Part shown: piece after piece, positions 36,697 through 45,010 of the stretch
Position numbering within the stretch: the first letter of the stretch is position 1
Layout: each line of letters opens with the position of its first letter
DNA from: JBQTJJ01 sp052387235
Lineage (GTDB): Bacteria > Actinomycetota > Acidimicrobiia > Acidimicrobiales > GCA-2861595
Assembly: GCA_052387235.1 (NCBI GenBank)
Contig: JBQTJJ010000001.1
Coordinates: 7,688 to 71,687, forward strand
DNA: 64,000 nt
Reading direction: 5' to 3'
The notes under the pieces: generated by a model
What the model saw: only the letters and a program-made list of their open reading frames with translations
What the model was told of the DNA's origin: nothing
Databases searched by the model: none
Program-made: the position numbers and the translations under genes

Positions 36697-36746
36697 GGAC
36701 TGGTAGCGGAACTGGTGCCCAGGGGGACCGATCCCGCTACCAGTCC
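36697..36746. promoter_or_regulatory. 13-bp perfect inverted repeat before the structural operon
   Basis: GGACTGGTAGCGG (36697-36709) and CCGCTACCAGTCC (36734-36746) are perfect inverted copies separated by 24 nt, in the 164-bp gap between the LuxR gene and the cap gene. It can be a terminator for the regulator gene or an operator for the long structural operon. The wide loop favours an operator or attenuator. Confidence 0.55.
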
Positions 36747-36839
36747 TGGCGGCGCGGGCCGAAAGGGCACCGGGAGCTGCCCGAACGGCTGCACGGCGGC
36801 GGCTGGGCGGCGGCGGGCGGGGCTGGAATCGTCGCGACG

Positions 36840-37589
36840 GTGATCCACGACGTGGACGAGTCGCTCCGCCGGTTGCTGCGCCGGGACGCCCTCAACGGCT
36901 CCGACGTGGAGGTGGCGTTCGACGCGCCCACCAAGGAGTGGGCCGCGTCCCGGAACACGCCCAGCGTCGACGTCTACCTGTACGACATCCGCGAGAACAT
37001 GCGCCGGCGGGACGTGATGTACGAGGAGGTCCGGGACGAGGACGGGCGGGTCCTCGCCCGCCGCCCGCCGCCCCGGCGCTTCGACCTCTCCTACCTCCTC
37101 ACCGCCTGGACGCAGCGGCCCGAGGACGAGCACCGCCTCCTGGCCGCCTGCCTGGGTTGCTTCCTGCGCTACGAGGTCCTCCCCGAGGAGGTGCTGGCCG
37201 GCGCCCTGGCCGACCAGGACCGGCCCGCCCACGTGCACATCGCCCTCCCACCGGCCGAGGACCGCAACATCTCCGACGTGTGGTCGGCGCTCGGGGGCGA
37301 GCTGAAGCCGTCCCTCGACCTGGTGGTGACCGCGCCGTTCGTGACGGGCCGCTCGGTGGACGTGGGCGCCCCGGTGCTGGAGGGACCGCTGCTGCGCATG
37401 CGGGGCGACGGCGTGGGGGAGGCGGCCGGCGCCCCGACCGTGACCGCCGCCAGGCCCGGCGCCGGCGGCCGGCGGCCCCGGGCCCCGGCCCGGCAGAAGC
37501 GGGCCCTGGCCGAGGAGCTGGTGCAGGGTGCCAAGGGCGAGGACCAGCCCGGGCGCAGCTTCTGGCTCAAGCAGCTGGAGTCGCCGTGA
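36840..37589 (+). CDS. eCIS cap/tail-terminator protein (DUF4255, Pvc16-like)
   Basis: The product is 249 residues from a GTG. The N-terminal domain (about 1-185) is DUF4255: IHDVDESLRRLLRRDALNGS, NTPSVDVYLYDIRENMRRRD, FDLSYLLTAWTQRPEDEHRL and LGCFLRYEVLP. In Afp, PVC and Streptomyces particles this protein caps the sheath-tube end and ends polymerisation. The C-terminal roughly 60 residues are basic and disordered. Its stop overlaps the start of the AAA+ gene. Confidence 0.88.
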   Translation: MIHDVDESLRRLLRRDALNGSDVEVAFDAPTKEWAASRNTPSVDVYLYDIRENMRRRDVMYEEVRDEDGRVLARRPPPRRFDLSYLLTAWTQRPEDEHRLLAACLGCFLRYEVLPEEVLAGALADQDRPAHVHIALPPAEDRNISDVWSALGGELKPSLDLVVTAPFVTGRSVDVGAPVLEGPLLRMRGDGVGEAAGAPTVTAARPGAGGRRPRAPARQKRALAEELVQGAKGEDQPGRSFWLKQLESP

Positions 37590-39703
37590 GCGGCCCCGGG
37601 AGCTCGCCCGTGCGGCCCTCGCCCTCGACAGCGCCGGGACGCAACGGCGGCCCGGTGCCGGCCGGGGCCGACCCGTCGCTGGCCCAGCTGCTGGCCCGGC
37701 TGGCCGCCGTGGAGGCCCGGGTGCGCGAGGAGGTGGGCCGGCGGCGGGCGCGCGACGCGGCCCCCGACGACCGCTTCCGCGGCCTCTACATCTCCGAGGC
37801 CCAGGTCGACGAGCTGCTGTCGGGGCCCCGCCCCCGGCCGGCCGGCCGGACCGCAGCGGCGACGCCGCCACCGGGGAGCCGCGACCGGGCCGGCGCCGGG
37901 CCGACCCGGCTGGAGCGCCTGGCCGGCGCCTTCGCCCTCGACGACGTGGACCTCGACCTGGTCGTCGTCGCCCTGGCGCCAGACCTCGACCCCCGCTTCG
38001 AGCGGCTGTACGGCTACCTCCACGACGACGTGACCAGGCGGCGGGCCAGCACCGGGCTGGCCCTGGAGCTGTGCGGTCTCGGGCTGGCGTCGGCCGAGCG
38101 CCGCCGCCTGGGCGAGGCCGGGGCGCTGTGCCGGGGCGGCGTCCTGGTGGTGGGCGAGCCCGAGCGACCCTTCCCCACCCGCTCCCTGCGCGTGCCCGAC
38201 CGGGTCGCCCTCCACCTCCTGGGCGACCCCACGCCGGAGCCGTCGCTGGCGGGGCTCGTCATGACCACGGCCCCCCTCGCCAGCCGGGCGTCGTCCGATC
38301 TGGCCCGCGCCCTGGCCGCCGGGACCCGGCTCGCGTACCTGCGGGAGCGCCCCGGTGCGTCGGGCCACGCCACCGCCGCGGCCGCCTTCGCGGCTGCGGG
38401 GTGGCCGGCCGTCGTCCTGGACCTGCGCCGGCTGGCCCCCGGCGCCGACGCCGCGGTCATGGCCGCCACCGCGGTGAGGGAGGCGCGCCTGCTCGGCGCC
38501 GGCCTGGTGGCCGGCCCGGTCGAGGGGCTGGCCGAGCGGGACGTGGCCGCCCTGCGCACCATGGCCGACGTCACCTGGCCGGTGGTGCTGGTGGGGGGCC
38601 GGGGCTGGGACCCGGGGTGGTCGGCCGACGTGCCGCTGCTCCTGGATGCGCCGGCGCCGGCGCCGTCCCAGCGCGCCTCGCTGTGGCTGGCGGCCCTGTC
38701 CGGCGCGGGGGCGGAGGCCGTCGACGCGGCCGCGGCCACCACCCACTTCACCCTCTCGCCCGACCAGGTGTGGCGGGCGACGGTGACGGCCCGGCTGCGG
38801 GCCGAGGCCGAGGGCCGACCGCTGGGCGCCGGCGACCTGGGGCACGGCGCCCTGGCCCAGAACGGCGCCGGCCTGGAGCGGCTGGCCCGGCGCGTCGAGC
38901 CGGAGGTCGGCTGGGACGACCTGGTGCTGCCGGCGCCGGTGCTGCACCAGCTGCGGGAGCTCACCGTCCGGGCCCGCCTGGGCGACACCGTGTTCGGCGA
39001 CTGGGGCCTGGGCCGTGGCCACCGGGGCCACCGCAGCCTCAGCGCCCTGTTCGCCGGGCCGTCGGGCGTCGGCAAGACGATGGCCGCCGAGGTGGTGGCC
39101 GGCGACCTGGGGCTCGACATGTACGCCATCGACCTGGCCACCGTCGTCGACAAGTACATCGGGGAGACGGAGAAGAACCTCGACCGCATCTTCACCGAGG
39201 CGGAGCGGGTGAACGGGGTGATCTTCTTCGACGAGGCCGACGCCCTGTTCGGCAAGCGCTCCGAGGTCAAGGACGCCAGGGACCGCTACGCCAACGTGGA
39301 GGTGGCCTACCTGCTCCAGCGGCTGGAGGCGTTCACCGGCATCGCCGTGCTCGCGACCAACCTGCGCAACAACGTGGACGAGGCCTTCGCCCGCCGCCTC
39401 GACGCGGTGGTGGACTTCCCGCTGCCCGAGGAGCCCGAGCGGCTCCGGCTCTGGGAGCACTGCCTGGGCCCGCTGGTGCCGAGGGCGCCCGACCTGGACC
39501 TGGCCTTCATGGCCCGCTCCTTCAGCCTCTCGGGCGGCAACATCCGCAACGTGACCGTGGCCGCCGCCTTCAGCGCGGCGAGCCGCAGGGAGGAGGTCAC
39601 CATGGCCGATCTGGTCCGGGCCACCCAGCGCGAGTACCGCAAGCTGGGCCGCCTGTGCGTGGAGGCCGAGTTCGGCCCCTGGCTCGAGGTGGTGGCGCCA
39701 TGA
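37586..39703 (+). CDS. eCIS AAA+ ATPase (Pvc15/Afp15-like)
   Basis: The product is 705 residues from a GTG overlapping the cap gene stop. The N-terminal 300 residues are helical and variable. The AAA+ module has Walker A GPSGVGKT at 491-498, Walker B GVIFFDEADALFGKRSEVKD, sensor 1 VLATNLRNNVDEAFARRLD and an arginine finger in FARR. The FGKRSEVKDARDRYANVEV stretch is characteristic of the ATPases encoded in eCIS loci. They are needed for particle assembly or cargo loading rather than for contraction. It is coupled to the DUF4157 gene downstream by ATGA. Confidence 0.93.
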   Translation: MSGPGSSPVRPSPSTAPGRNGGPVPAGADPSLAQLLARLAAVEARVREEVGRRRARDAAPDDRFRGLYISEAQVDELLSGPRPRPAGRTAAATPPPGSRDRAGAGPTRLERLAGAFALDDVDLDLVVVALAPDLDPRFERLYGYLHDDVTRRRASTGLALELCGLGLASAERRRLGEAGALCRGGVLVVGEPERPFPTRSLRVPDRVALHLLGDPTPEPSLAGLVMTTAPLASRASSDLARALAAGTRLAYLRERPGASGHATAAAAFAAAGWPAVVLDLRRLAPGADAAVMAATAVREARLLGAGLVAGPVEGLAERDVAALRTMADVTWPVVLVGGRGWDPGWSADVPLLLDAPAPAPSQRASLWLAALSGAGAEAVDAAAATTHFTLSPDQVWRATVTARLRAEAEGRPLGAGDLGHGALAQNGAGLERLARRVEPEVGWDDLVLPAPVLHQLRELTVRARLGDTVFGDWGLGRGHRGHRSLSALFAGPSGVGKTMAAEVVAGDLGLDMYAIDLATVVDKYIGETEKNLDRIFTEAERVNGVIFFDEADALFGKRSEVKDARDRYANVEVAYLLQRLEAFTGIAVLATNLRNNVDEAFARRLDAVVDFPLPEEPERLRLWEHCLGPLVPRAPDLDLAFMARSFSLSGGNIRNVTVAAAFSAASRREEVTMADLVRATQREYRKLGRLCVEAEFGPWLEVVAP

Positions 39704-40857
39704 GAGGGCGCGCCCATGTCGAGGCCGAGGAACGGGTCCCGGTCGCCAGGCCGGCGCCCGCGCCGGCCGGCCCCGCCGTCGCGACCGAGCCGGGCCTGGC
39801 CGGCGGCCTCCTCGGCCTCCAGGCCACCGCCGGCAACGCGGCGGTGGGGAGTCTGGTGGAGCGGCGCGGGAGCGGCCCGTGCCCCTGCGGCGGCAGCGGT
39901 GGCGACTGTGCCTGCGAGGCCGGGAGGGGCGACGAGCAGGGGGAGGATCGGGCAGGCGAGGCCCTCGACCCCGGCGCCCGCGCCTTCCTGGAGGCCCGCT
40001 TCGGGCGGGACCTGGGCGACGTGCGGGTCCACACCGGTGCCGGGGCGGCCGCCTCGGCCGAGTCGGCCGGCGCCGAGGCGTACACCACCGGCAAGGACAT
40101 CGTGTTCGCCCCGGGCGCCTACCGGCCCGACTCGCCCGAGGGCCGCCACCTGCTGGCCCACGAGGTGGCCCACACCCTCCAGCCCGAGCGCGGGCCGGCC
40201 CCGTCCGGGCCCGTCTCCCGCCCCGGCGACCCGGCCGAGGTGGCCGCGGCCCGGGCCGCCGATGCCGTCGCCGCCGGCGCCGCCCCGGCCCGGCTCGGCA
40301 GCCGGCCGGCCGGGGTGGTGCACCGCCAGGCCGAGGACGAGGAGGCCGCTCCCCAGCCGGTGCCGGACATGAGCGGGACCGGGGAGGTGACCGAGGTGCA
40401 GGCCATGGCCAACATCTCCCTGCCCGGACGGACCGATGCCAGCTTCTCCAGCTCGTTCACGACCCAGGGCGCCACCCGCAGGCGCGGCGAGGGCGGCTGC
40501 GACACCGTCGCCGGGAACATGGTGAACACCTTCACCGTGTCGACCACGGTGACGCTGCCGCCGGTCCCGGACGGGCTCACCGAGTGCCAGGCCGCCAACG
40601 CCCAGCGCTTCATCGACACGATCCTCGCCCCGCACGAGCAGGAGCACGTGGCCCACTTCAACACCTACAACGGGACGTCCACCGTGCCGTTCAGCCTGAC
40701 GGTCTGCGCCGGCGACGACCTCCAGGCCATGATCCAGGCCGAGCACGACACGGCCCAGTCCACCCGGCAGGCCGCGGCCCAGGCCCTCAGCGACTCCATC
40801 GACCCGTTCAACGTCGACGTCGACATCGACGCGGGCTGCGAGGCACCGGCGGAGTGA
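39700..40857 (+). CDS. DUF4157 protein with second HExxH domain, candidate cargo
   Basis: The product is 385 residues from an ATG overlapping the ATPase stop. Residues 1-75 are low-complexity with a Cys cluster (GPCPCGGSGGDCACE). The DUF4157 domain (about 85-200) contains FGRDLGDVRVHTG, AYTTGKDIVFAPG and the zinc motif HEVAH at 154-158. After a linker, residues about 235-385 form a separate domain with HEQEH at 312-316 plus H319, and conserved-looking cysteines. DUF4157 is frequent in eCIS loci and on putative effectors; a C-terminal enzymatic domain with its own HExxH suggests a metalloprotease-like payload. The role as cargo is inferred. Confidence 0.78.
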   Translation: MRGRAHVEAEERVPVARPAPAPAGPAVATEPGLAGGLLGLQATAGNAAVGSLVERRGSGPCPCGGSGGDCACEAGRGDEQGEDRAGEALDPGARAFLEARFGRDLGDVRVHTGAGAAASAESAGAEAYTTGKDIVFAPGAYRPDSPEGRHLLAHEVAHTLQPERGPAPSGPVSRPGDPAEVAAARAADAVAAGAAPARLGSRPAGVVHRQAEDEEAAPQPVPDMSGTGEVTEVQAMANISLPGRTDASFSSSFTTQGATRRRGEGGCDTVAGNMVNTFTVSTTVTLPPVPDGLTECQAANAQRFIDTILAPHEQEHVAHFNTYNGTSTVPFSLTVCAGDDLQAMIQAEHDTAQSTRQAAAQALSDSIDPFNVDVDIDAGCEAPAE

Positions 40858-40906
40858 TCAAGGCGGGTGCCGGCGCACCCGGACCCGAACGAGAGGAGCC
40901 TGACCG

Positions 40907-42274
40907 ATGGCCGGAGCCGGACGAGCGAGGAGGCCGGGGGGTGAGGAGGCCCGCCACCCGGAGCGCGCCGTGGCCCCGGCCCGGCCGGCGCCGGCGCCCG
41001 CCGACGACGCGGCACCGGAGCACTCCCCCCTGCTCGACCTGCAGCGCCAGGTCGGCAACGCCGGTGTGCAGGAGCTGGTCGACCTGGCCGGGTCGGAGCC
41101 GGGGCGGCCGCTCGACCCCGACGTGCGGGCCTCGATGGAGGCGTCGTTCGGCCGGTCGTTCGCCGGCGTCGAGGTCCATGAGGGACCGGCCGTCGACCGG
41201 GCCGCCGAGGGGCTCGGCGCCGCCGCCTTCGCGGCCGGGGAGGACGTCTTCCTGCGATCCGACGTCGACCCCGGGACGCCGCCGGGCCGGGAGGTGCTGG
41301 GTGAGGAGCTGGCCCACGTGGCCCAGGGGGTGGGCGCGAACCGCGCCGCCCACCTGCTGCCGCCAGAGGGCGGGGTCGAGCAGGAGGCCCACCGGGCCGC
41401 CCACGAGGCGGCCGAAGGGCGGCCCGCGGCGGTGAGCTTCGCCCCGGCCGCCGCCACCGGCGTCGGCCGCTTCCTCGACCCCATCAGCCTCGGTGTCATC
41501 GGGGGCATCGGCTACGGGGTCAAGAAGCTCTACGAGGAGCTCACCGAGGAGGAGGTGGAGGCGACCAAGCCCGACCCCGACCAGCCCACCCAGGCGACCG
41601 TCGATGCGATAAAGGGCGGTGTCCCGCCCCAGCTCGACGCCGCCGTGGCCAAGCTGGGCGGTGACCCGACCCCGGCCAACAGCAAGGCCGCCGCCGCCTC
41701 CCTCTCCTCGGTGAAGGACTTCCTGATCGGCCAGCTGCCCCCCACCAACCAGGGGCCGGTGATGTCCGTGCTGCTCACCGTGACAGGGGCCATCAACACC
41801 CTGGAGGCGGCGGCCGACCCGACCGGTGTGCTCAAGGAGCTGCAGGGCAGCGTGGCCGCCAAGAAGGCCGAGCTGGACGGGCTCGTGGCCAGCGCCAAGG
41901 AGCCGGCCGTGGGACCGGACGGCAAGGAGCTGCCGCCGGACGCGCTCACGCCCGACCAGGCGTCGATCCTGAGCAGCGGGCCGGTGGTCTGGATGGGCGA
42001 GGCGGCCACCATGCTGGCCGAGCCGGAGCCCGATCCCGATCTGATCGCCGGCAAGCTCGACGGGGCGGCCGGCGCCATCCGCAGCGTGAACGCGCCGCCG
42101 GCCGTCCTGCCGCAGCTGACCAAGATCGCCTTGAACTGCGGGTTGTACGCGGAGACGGCCAAGGCGACCAAGCTCACCGTGGCCGAGTCCGTCCCCCAGG
42201 CCATGGCGCAGCTCGAGGCGGCCAAGTCGATGATCGCCGAGCTGGGCGTGCCGCCCGAGATCCCGCCGGAGTGA
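40907..42274 (+). CDS. DUF4157-like protein with degenerate zinc motif
   Basis: The product is 455 residues from an ATG with GAGAGGAG upstream. The N-terminal part repeats the layout of the previous gene: LLDLQRQVGNAGVQELV, FGRSFAGVEVHEGPAVD, AAAFAAGEDVFLRSDVD. However, the DUF4157 zinc motif is EELAH (133-137) with the first His replaced by Glu, so it is probably not a peptidase. Residues about 180-455 are helical with LDPISLGVIGGIGYGVKKLY and many Ala/Pro/Asp; no fold is recognised. It ends at a strong terminator hairpin. Possible roles are a particle component or an effector/chaperone. Confidence 0.72.
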   Translation: MAGAGRARRPGGEEARHPERAVAPARPAPAPADDAAPEHSPLLDLQRQVGNAGVQELVDLAGSEPGRPLDPDVRASMEASFGRSFAGVEVHEGPAVDRAAEGLGAAAFAAGEDVFLRSDVDPGTPPGREVLGEELAHVAQGVGANRAAHLLPPEGGVEQEAHRAAHEAAEGRPAAVSFAPAAATGVGRFLDPISLGVIGGIGYGVKKLYEELTEEEVEATKPDPDQPTQATVDAIKGGVPPQLDAAVAKLGGDPTPANSKAAAASLSSVKDFLIGQLPPTNQGPVMSVLLTVTGAINTLEAAADPTGVLKELQGSVAAKKAELDGLVASAKEPAVGPDGKELPPDALTPDQASILSSGPVVWMGEAATMLAEPEPDPDLIAGKLDGAAGAIRSVNAPPAVLPQLTKIALNCGLYAETAKATKLTVAESVPQAMAQLEAAKSMIAELGVPPEIPPE

Positions 42275-42281
42275 CGGGGCC

Positions 42282-42309
42282 GCCGGCCTGCCCGTAGGGG
42301 CAGGCCGGC
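42282..42309 (+). terminator. Strong hairpin before the sheath gene
   Basis: GCCGGCCTGCCC (42282-42293) and GGGCAGGCCGGC (42298-42309) form a perfect 12-bp stem with a 4-nt loop GTAG, followed by TT. It lies 7 bp after the stop of the second DUF4157 gene and 90 bp before the sheath gene, which may split the cluster into two transcripts or set their ratio. Confidence 0.75.
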
Positions 42310-42399
42310 TTACCCGGAGGCACGCCCGGCCGGCCCTACCGGCAGCCCGGGCCCGGCGCCATCCTCGCCTCCGACCGACCTTGTGCGAGGAGGGGCCGC

Positions 42400-43938
42400 A
42401 TGCCTCAGTACCTTTCGCCCGGCGTCTACATCGAGGAGAAGGAGCCCGGCGCCCGACCCATCGAAGGGGTGGCGACGGCAGTGGCCGCCTTCGTCGGCGT
42501 GGCGACCCAGGGACCGTTCAACACGCCCACCCTCGTCACGAACTGGACGCAGTTCACCCAGACGTTCGGGGACTTCGCCGAGGGCTCCTACCTGGCCCAC
42601 GCCGTCTACGGGTACTTCCTCAACGGCGGCGGCAGCGCCTACATCGTGCGCATCGGCGACGACGCCTCGGCCGGCGCCGCCCCGCCGGCCCGGGCCGAGC
42701 TGATGAGCGCCAGCGACACCACCATCGGCGCCTACCGGGTCAACGCCCTGGAGCCCGGAACGACGGGGAACGACATCACCGTCGAGGTGCAGGACGCCTC
42801 GGAGCCCGGCCCCGAGACCTTCAAGCTGGTGGTGCGCAAGGGCAGCACCGAGGAGACCTTCGACAACCTCACCACCAGGCGGGGCCGGCAGAACGCGGTC
42901 ACGGTGGTGAACCAGCAGTCGCAGCTCGTCCGGCTGGAGGAGATCGGCACCGCGGCGGCGGTCGAGCGCCGGCCCGCCTCGGGCGTGGCCACCCTGGGCG
43001 GCGGCGGCGCCGTGCCCACGCCGGCCAGCATCTCGGCCGAGGACTACGTGGGCAACTCGGCCGACCGCACCGGCTTCGGTGGGCTGGAGGCCATCGACGA
43101 CGTCACCATGGTGAGCGTCCCCGACATCATCGCCGCCTACGAGCGGAACATGATCGAGCTGGAGGGCCTCCAGGCCGTGCAGCTGGCCATGATCGCCCAC
43201 TGCGAGCTGATGGGCGACCGCATGGCCATCCTCGACCCCCCGCCCGGCCTCAACGCCCAGCAGATCAAGGAGTGGCGGGTCGACAAGGCCGGCTACGACT
43301 CCAAGTACGCAGCCCTCTACTGGCCCCGGATCAGGGTCTTTGACCCCGCCTCGGGCCAGAACATCTACGTGCCGCCCAGCGGGCACATGGCCGGGATCTG
43401 GGCCCGCACCGACGGCACCCGGGGCGTCCACAAGGCCCCGGCCAACGAGGTCGTGCGGGGCGCCATCTCCCTCGAGACGAACATCACCAAGGGCGAGCAC
43501 GACAGCCTGAACCCGGTGAACGTGAACTGCATCCGCGCCTTCCCGGGCCGGGGCGTGCGCGTCTGGGGGGCCCGGACCCTGTCCAGCGATCCCGGGTGGC
43601 GCTACGTCAACGTGCGCCGCCTCTTCAACTACGTGGAGAAGTCGATCCTGGGCGGGACCCAGTGGGTGGTGTTCGAGCCCAACGACAACCTGCTGTGGGG
43701 GGCGGTCAAGCGGACCATCGCCGCCTTCCTCTACCGGGTGTGGCTGGACGGCGCCCTCTTCGGCACCACGCCCGAGCAGGCCTTCTACGTGAAGTGCGAC
43801 GACGAGACCAACCCCCAGGAGGTCATCGAGGCGGGGCAGGTGGTGTGCGAGATCGGCATCGCCCCCGTCAAGCCGGCCGAGTTCGTGGTGTTCCGGCTGG
43901 CCCAGCTGCCGTCCGGCACGTCGGCCCTCTCCGAGTAG
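42400..43938 (+). CDS. Contractile tail sheath protein
   Basis: The product is 512 residues from an ATG with GAGGAGGGG upstream. The N-terminus QYLSPGVYIEEKEPGARPIE and TAVAAFVGVATQGPFNTP is the signature of contractile sheath proteins of eCIS and phage type. Other landmarks are YLAHAVYGYFLNGGGSAYIV and the C-terminal FNYVEKSILGGTQWVVFEPN and LWGAVKRTIAAFLYRVWLDG, the domain that interlocks neighbouring subunits. It polymerises around the inner tube and contracts on triggering. Only one sheath gene is present here, whereas Afp/PVC encode three. Confidence 0.95.
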   Translation: MPQYLSPGVYIEEKEPGARPIEGVATAVAAFVGVATQGPFNTPTLVTNWTQFTQTFGDFAEGSYLAHAVYGYFLNGGGSAYIVRIGDDASAGAAPPARAELMSASDTTIGAYRVNALEPGTTGNDITVEVQDASEPGPETFKLVVRKGSTEETFDNLTTRRGRQNAVTVVNQQSQLVRLEEIGTAAAVERRPASGVATLGGGGAVPTPASISAEDYVGNSADRTGFGGLEAIDDVTMVSVPDIIAAYERNMIELEGLQAVQLAMIAHCELMGDRMAILDPPPGLNAQQIKEWRVDKAGYDSKYAALYWPRIRVFDPASGQNIYVPPSGHMAGIWARTDGTRGVHKAPANEVVRGAISLETNITKGEHDSLNPVNVNCIRAFPGRGVRVWGARTLSSDPGWRYVNVRRLFNYVEKSILGGTQWVVFEPNDNLLWGAVKRTIAAFLYRVWLDGALFGTTPEQAFYVKCDDETNPQEVIEAGQVVCEIGIAPVKPAEFVVFRLAQLPSGTSALSE

Positions 43939-43986
43939 CAGCAGGCCCACCGGCGGCACCACCCCGCCCCAGAAAGGAGCGCGTCC

Positions 43987-44430
43987 ATGCCCATCGGCGA
44001 ACACCCGATCGCGGGTTACAGCTACCACGTCGAGATCAGCGGCGTCACCATGGCCCAGTTCAAGTCGGCCGAGGGCCTCGGCATCAAGATCGGCGTCATC
44101 GAGCACCGGGAGAACAAGCTGACCGGCCTGCCCGTGCTGAAGAAGCTGCCCGGCCACGTCCAGTACAGCGACATCACCCTCAAGCGGGGCAAGGTCAACG
44201 ACAAGGTCTTCTGGGACTGGATCAAGCAGGTGGCCGACGGCGACATCGACGGGGCCCGCAAGGAGGGCTCGGTGGTGCTGTTCGACTACGCCCACGGCGA
44301 GGTGGGGCGCTTCGACTTCGAGGGCGCCTGGCCCAGCGACGTGAACGTGGGCGCCCTGGACGCGGCGGGCGACGAGGTCCTGCTCGAGAGCCTCACCATC
44401 ACCATCGAGAAGCTCAACGTCCCGGCCTAG
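43987..44430 (+). CDS. Inner tube protein (gp19-like, Afp1/Pvc1 type)
   Basis: The product is 147 residues. YSYHVEISGVTMAQFKSAEG, IEHRENKLTGLPVLKKLPG, VQYSDITLKRGKVNDKVFWD and LTITIEKLNVPA match the T4 gp19-like tail tube family. The protein forms hexameric rings stacked inside the sheath. The ribosome site is AGAAAGGAGCG. It lies directly between the sheath gene and small assembly genes, the usual order in actinobacterial clusters. Confidence 0.93.
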   Translation: MPIGEHPIAGYSYHVEISGVTMAQFKSAEGLGIKIGVIEHRENKLTGLPVLKKLPGHVQYSDITLKRGKVNDKVFWDWIKQVADGDIDGARKEGSVVLFDYAHGEVGRFDFEGAWPSDVNVGALDAAGDEVLLESLTITIEKLNVPA

Positions 44431-44434
44431 GACG

Positions 44435-44842
44435 ATGACCCCGCCCGTCGCCGAGGCCGACCAGCAGGCCGGCCTGCACACCGAGTTCAGCTTCGAGCTG
44501 CCCGTGGGGTACGTGGACGGCTCCGGTGCCGTGCACAGGAGCGGCGTCATGCGCATGGCCACGGCGCGCGACGAGATCATGCCGCTGCGCGACCCCCGCG
44601 TCCTCGACAACGAGGCCTACCTCTCGGTGATCCTGCTGGCGCGCGTCGTCACCCGGCTGGGCACGGTGACGTCGGTGAACCCCGGGGTCATCGAGGGCCT
44701 GTTCGCCGCCGACCTGGCCTTCCTCCAGGACCTCTACCGGCGGGTCAACCAGGAGGGCCACACCCGCGCCGCCGTCAGCTGCCCGTCCTGCCAGCACGAG
44801 TTCGCGGTCGACGTGGCCGGTGGTCGCCCGGGGGAATCGTGA
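44435..44842 (+). CDS. Tail-assembly-type protein with C-terminal CxxC
   Basis: The product is 135 residues, starting 4 bp after the tube gene stop. It opens LHTEFSFELPVGYVDGSGAV and contains GVMRMATARDEIMPLRDPRV, YLSVILLARVVTRLG and ADLAFLQDLYRRVNQEGH. A single CPSC pair near residue 115 (SCPSCQHEF) resembles half a zinc ribbon. The same small gene is found after the tube gene in eCIS and some phage clusters, where a tail-assembly chaperone position is expected. The assignment rests on position and general pattern. Confidence 0.7.
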   Translation: MTPPVAEADQQAGLHTEFSFELPVGYVDGSGAVHRSGVMRMATARDEIMPLRDPRVLDNEAYLSVILLARVVTRLGTVTSVNPGVIEGLFAADLAFLQDLYRRVNQEGHTRAAVSCPSCQHEFAVDVAGGRPGES

Positions 44843-45003
44843 CGTACGCGCCCGACCGTCTGTTCGAGGAGGTCGCGTACGTGGCGTACCACTTCCACTG
44901 GCCGCTCGCCGAGATCATGGACCTGGAGCACCCGCTGCGGCGTCGCTTCGTGGAGGAGATCGGCGCCATCAACCGGCGCCTGTCCGAGCACCAGGGGGCC
45001 TGA
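44839..45003 (+). CDS. Small eCIS protein (DUF6760-like), 54 residues
   Basis: A GTG at 44839 overlaps the previous stop and the frame ends at 45001-45003. The product begins MTYAPDRLFEEVAYVAYHFH and continues WPLAEIMDLEHPLRRRFVEE. The VAYHFHWPLxEIxxLEHxxRRxFVxEI pattern is conserved in the short protein found just after the tube/assembly genes of many eCIS and related phage-like loci. It may be the translated-together partner of the preceding assembly protein, like the frameshift product of phage chaperone genes, but here it is a separate overlapping frame. Confidence 0.8.
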   Translation: MTYAPDRLFEEVAYVAYHFHWPLAEIMDLEHPLRRRFVEEIGAINRRLSEHQGA

Positions 45004-45010
45004 CGAGGCC

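Noticed and set aside
37528..40857. An 1109-residue plus-strand open frame spanning the ATPase and first DUF4157 genes
   Set aside because: Only the part after 39700 is real; the earlier part is an Arg/Pro/Gly-rich out-of-frame shadow of the AAA+ gene, and the ATG at 39700 overlaps the ATPase stop.
39700..42274. The two adjacent DUF4157 genes considered as one gene split by a frameshift
   Set aside because: Each has its own start, ribosome site and complete DUF4157-type N-terminal region, so they are separate paralogous genes.
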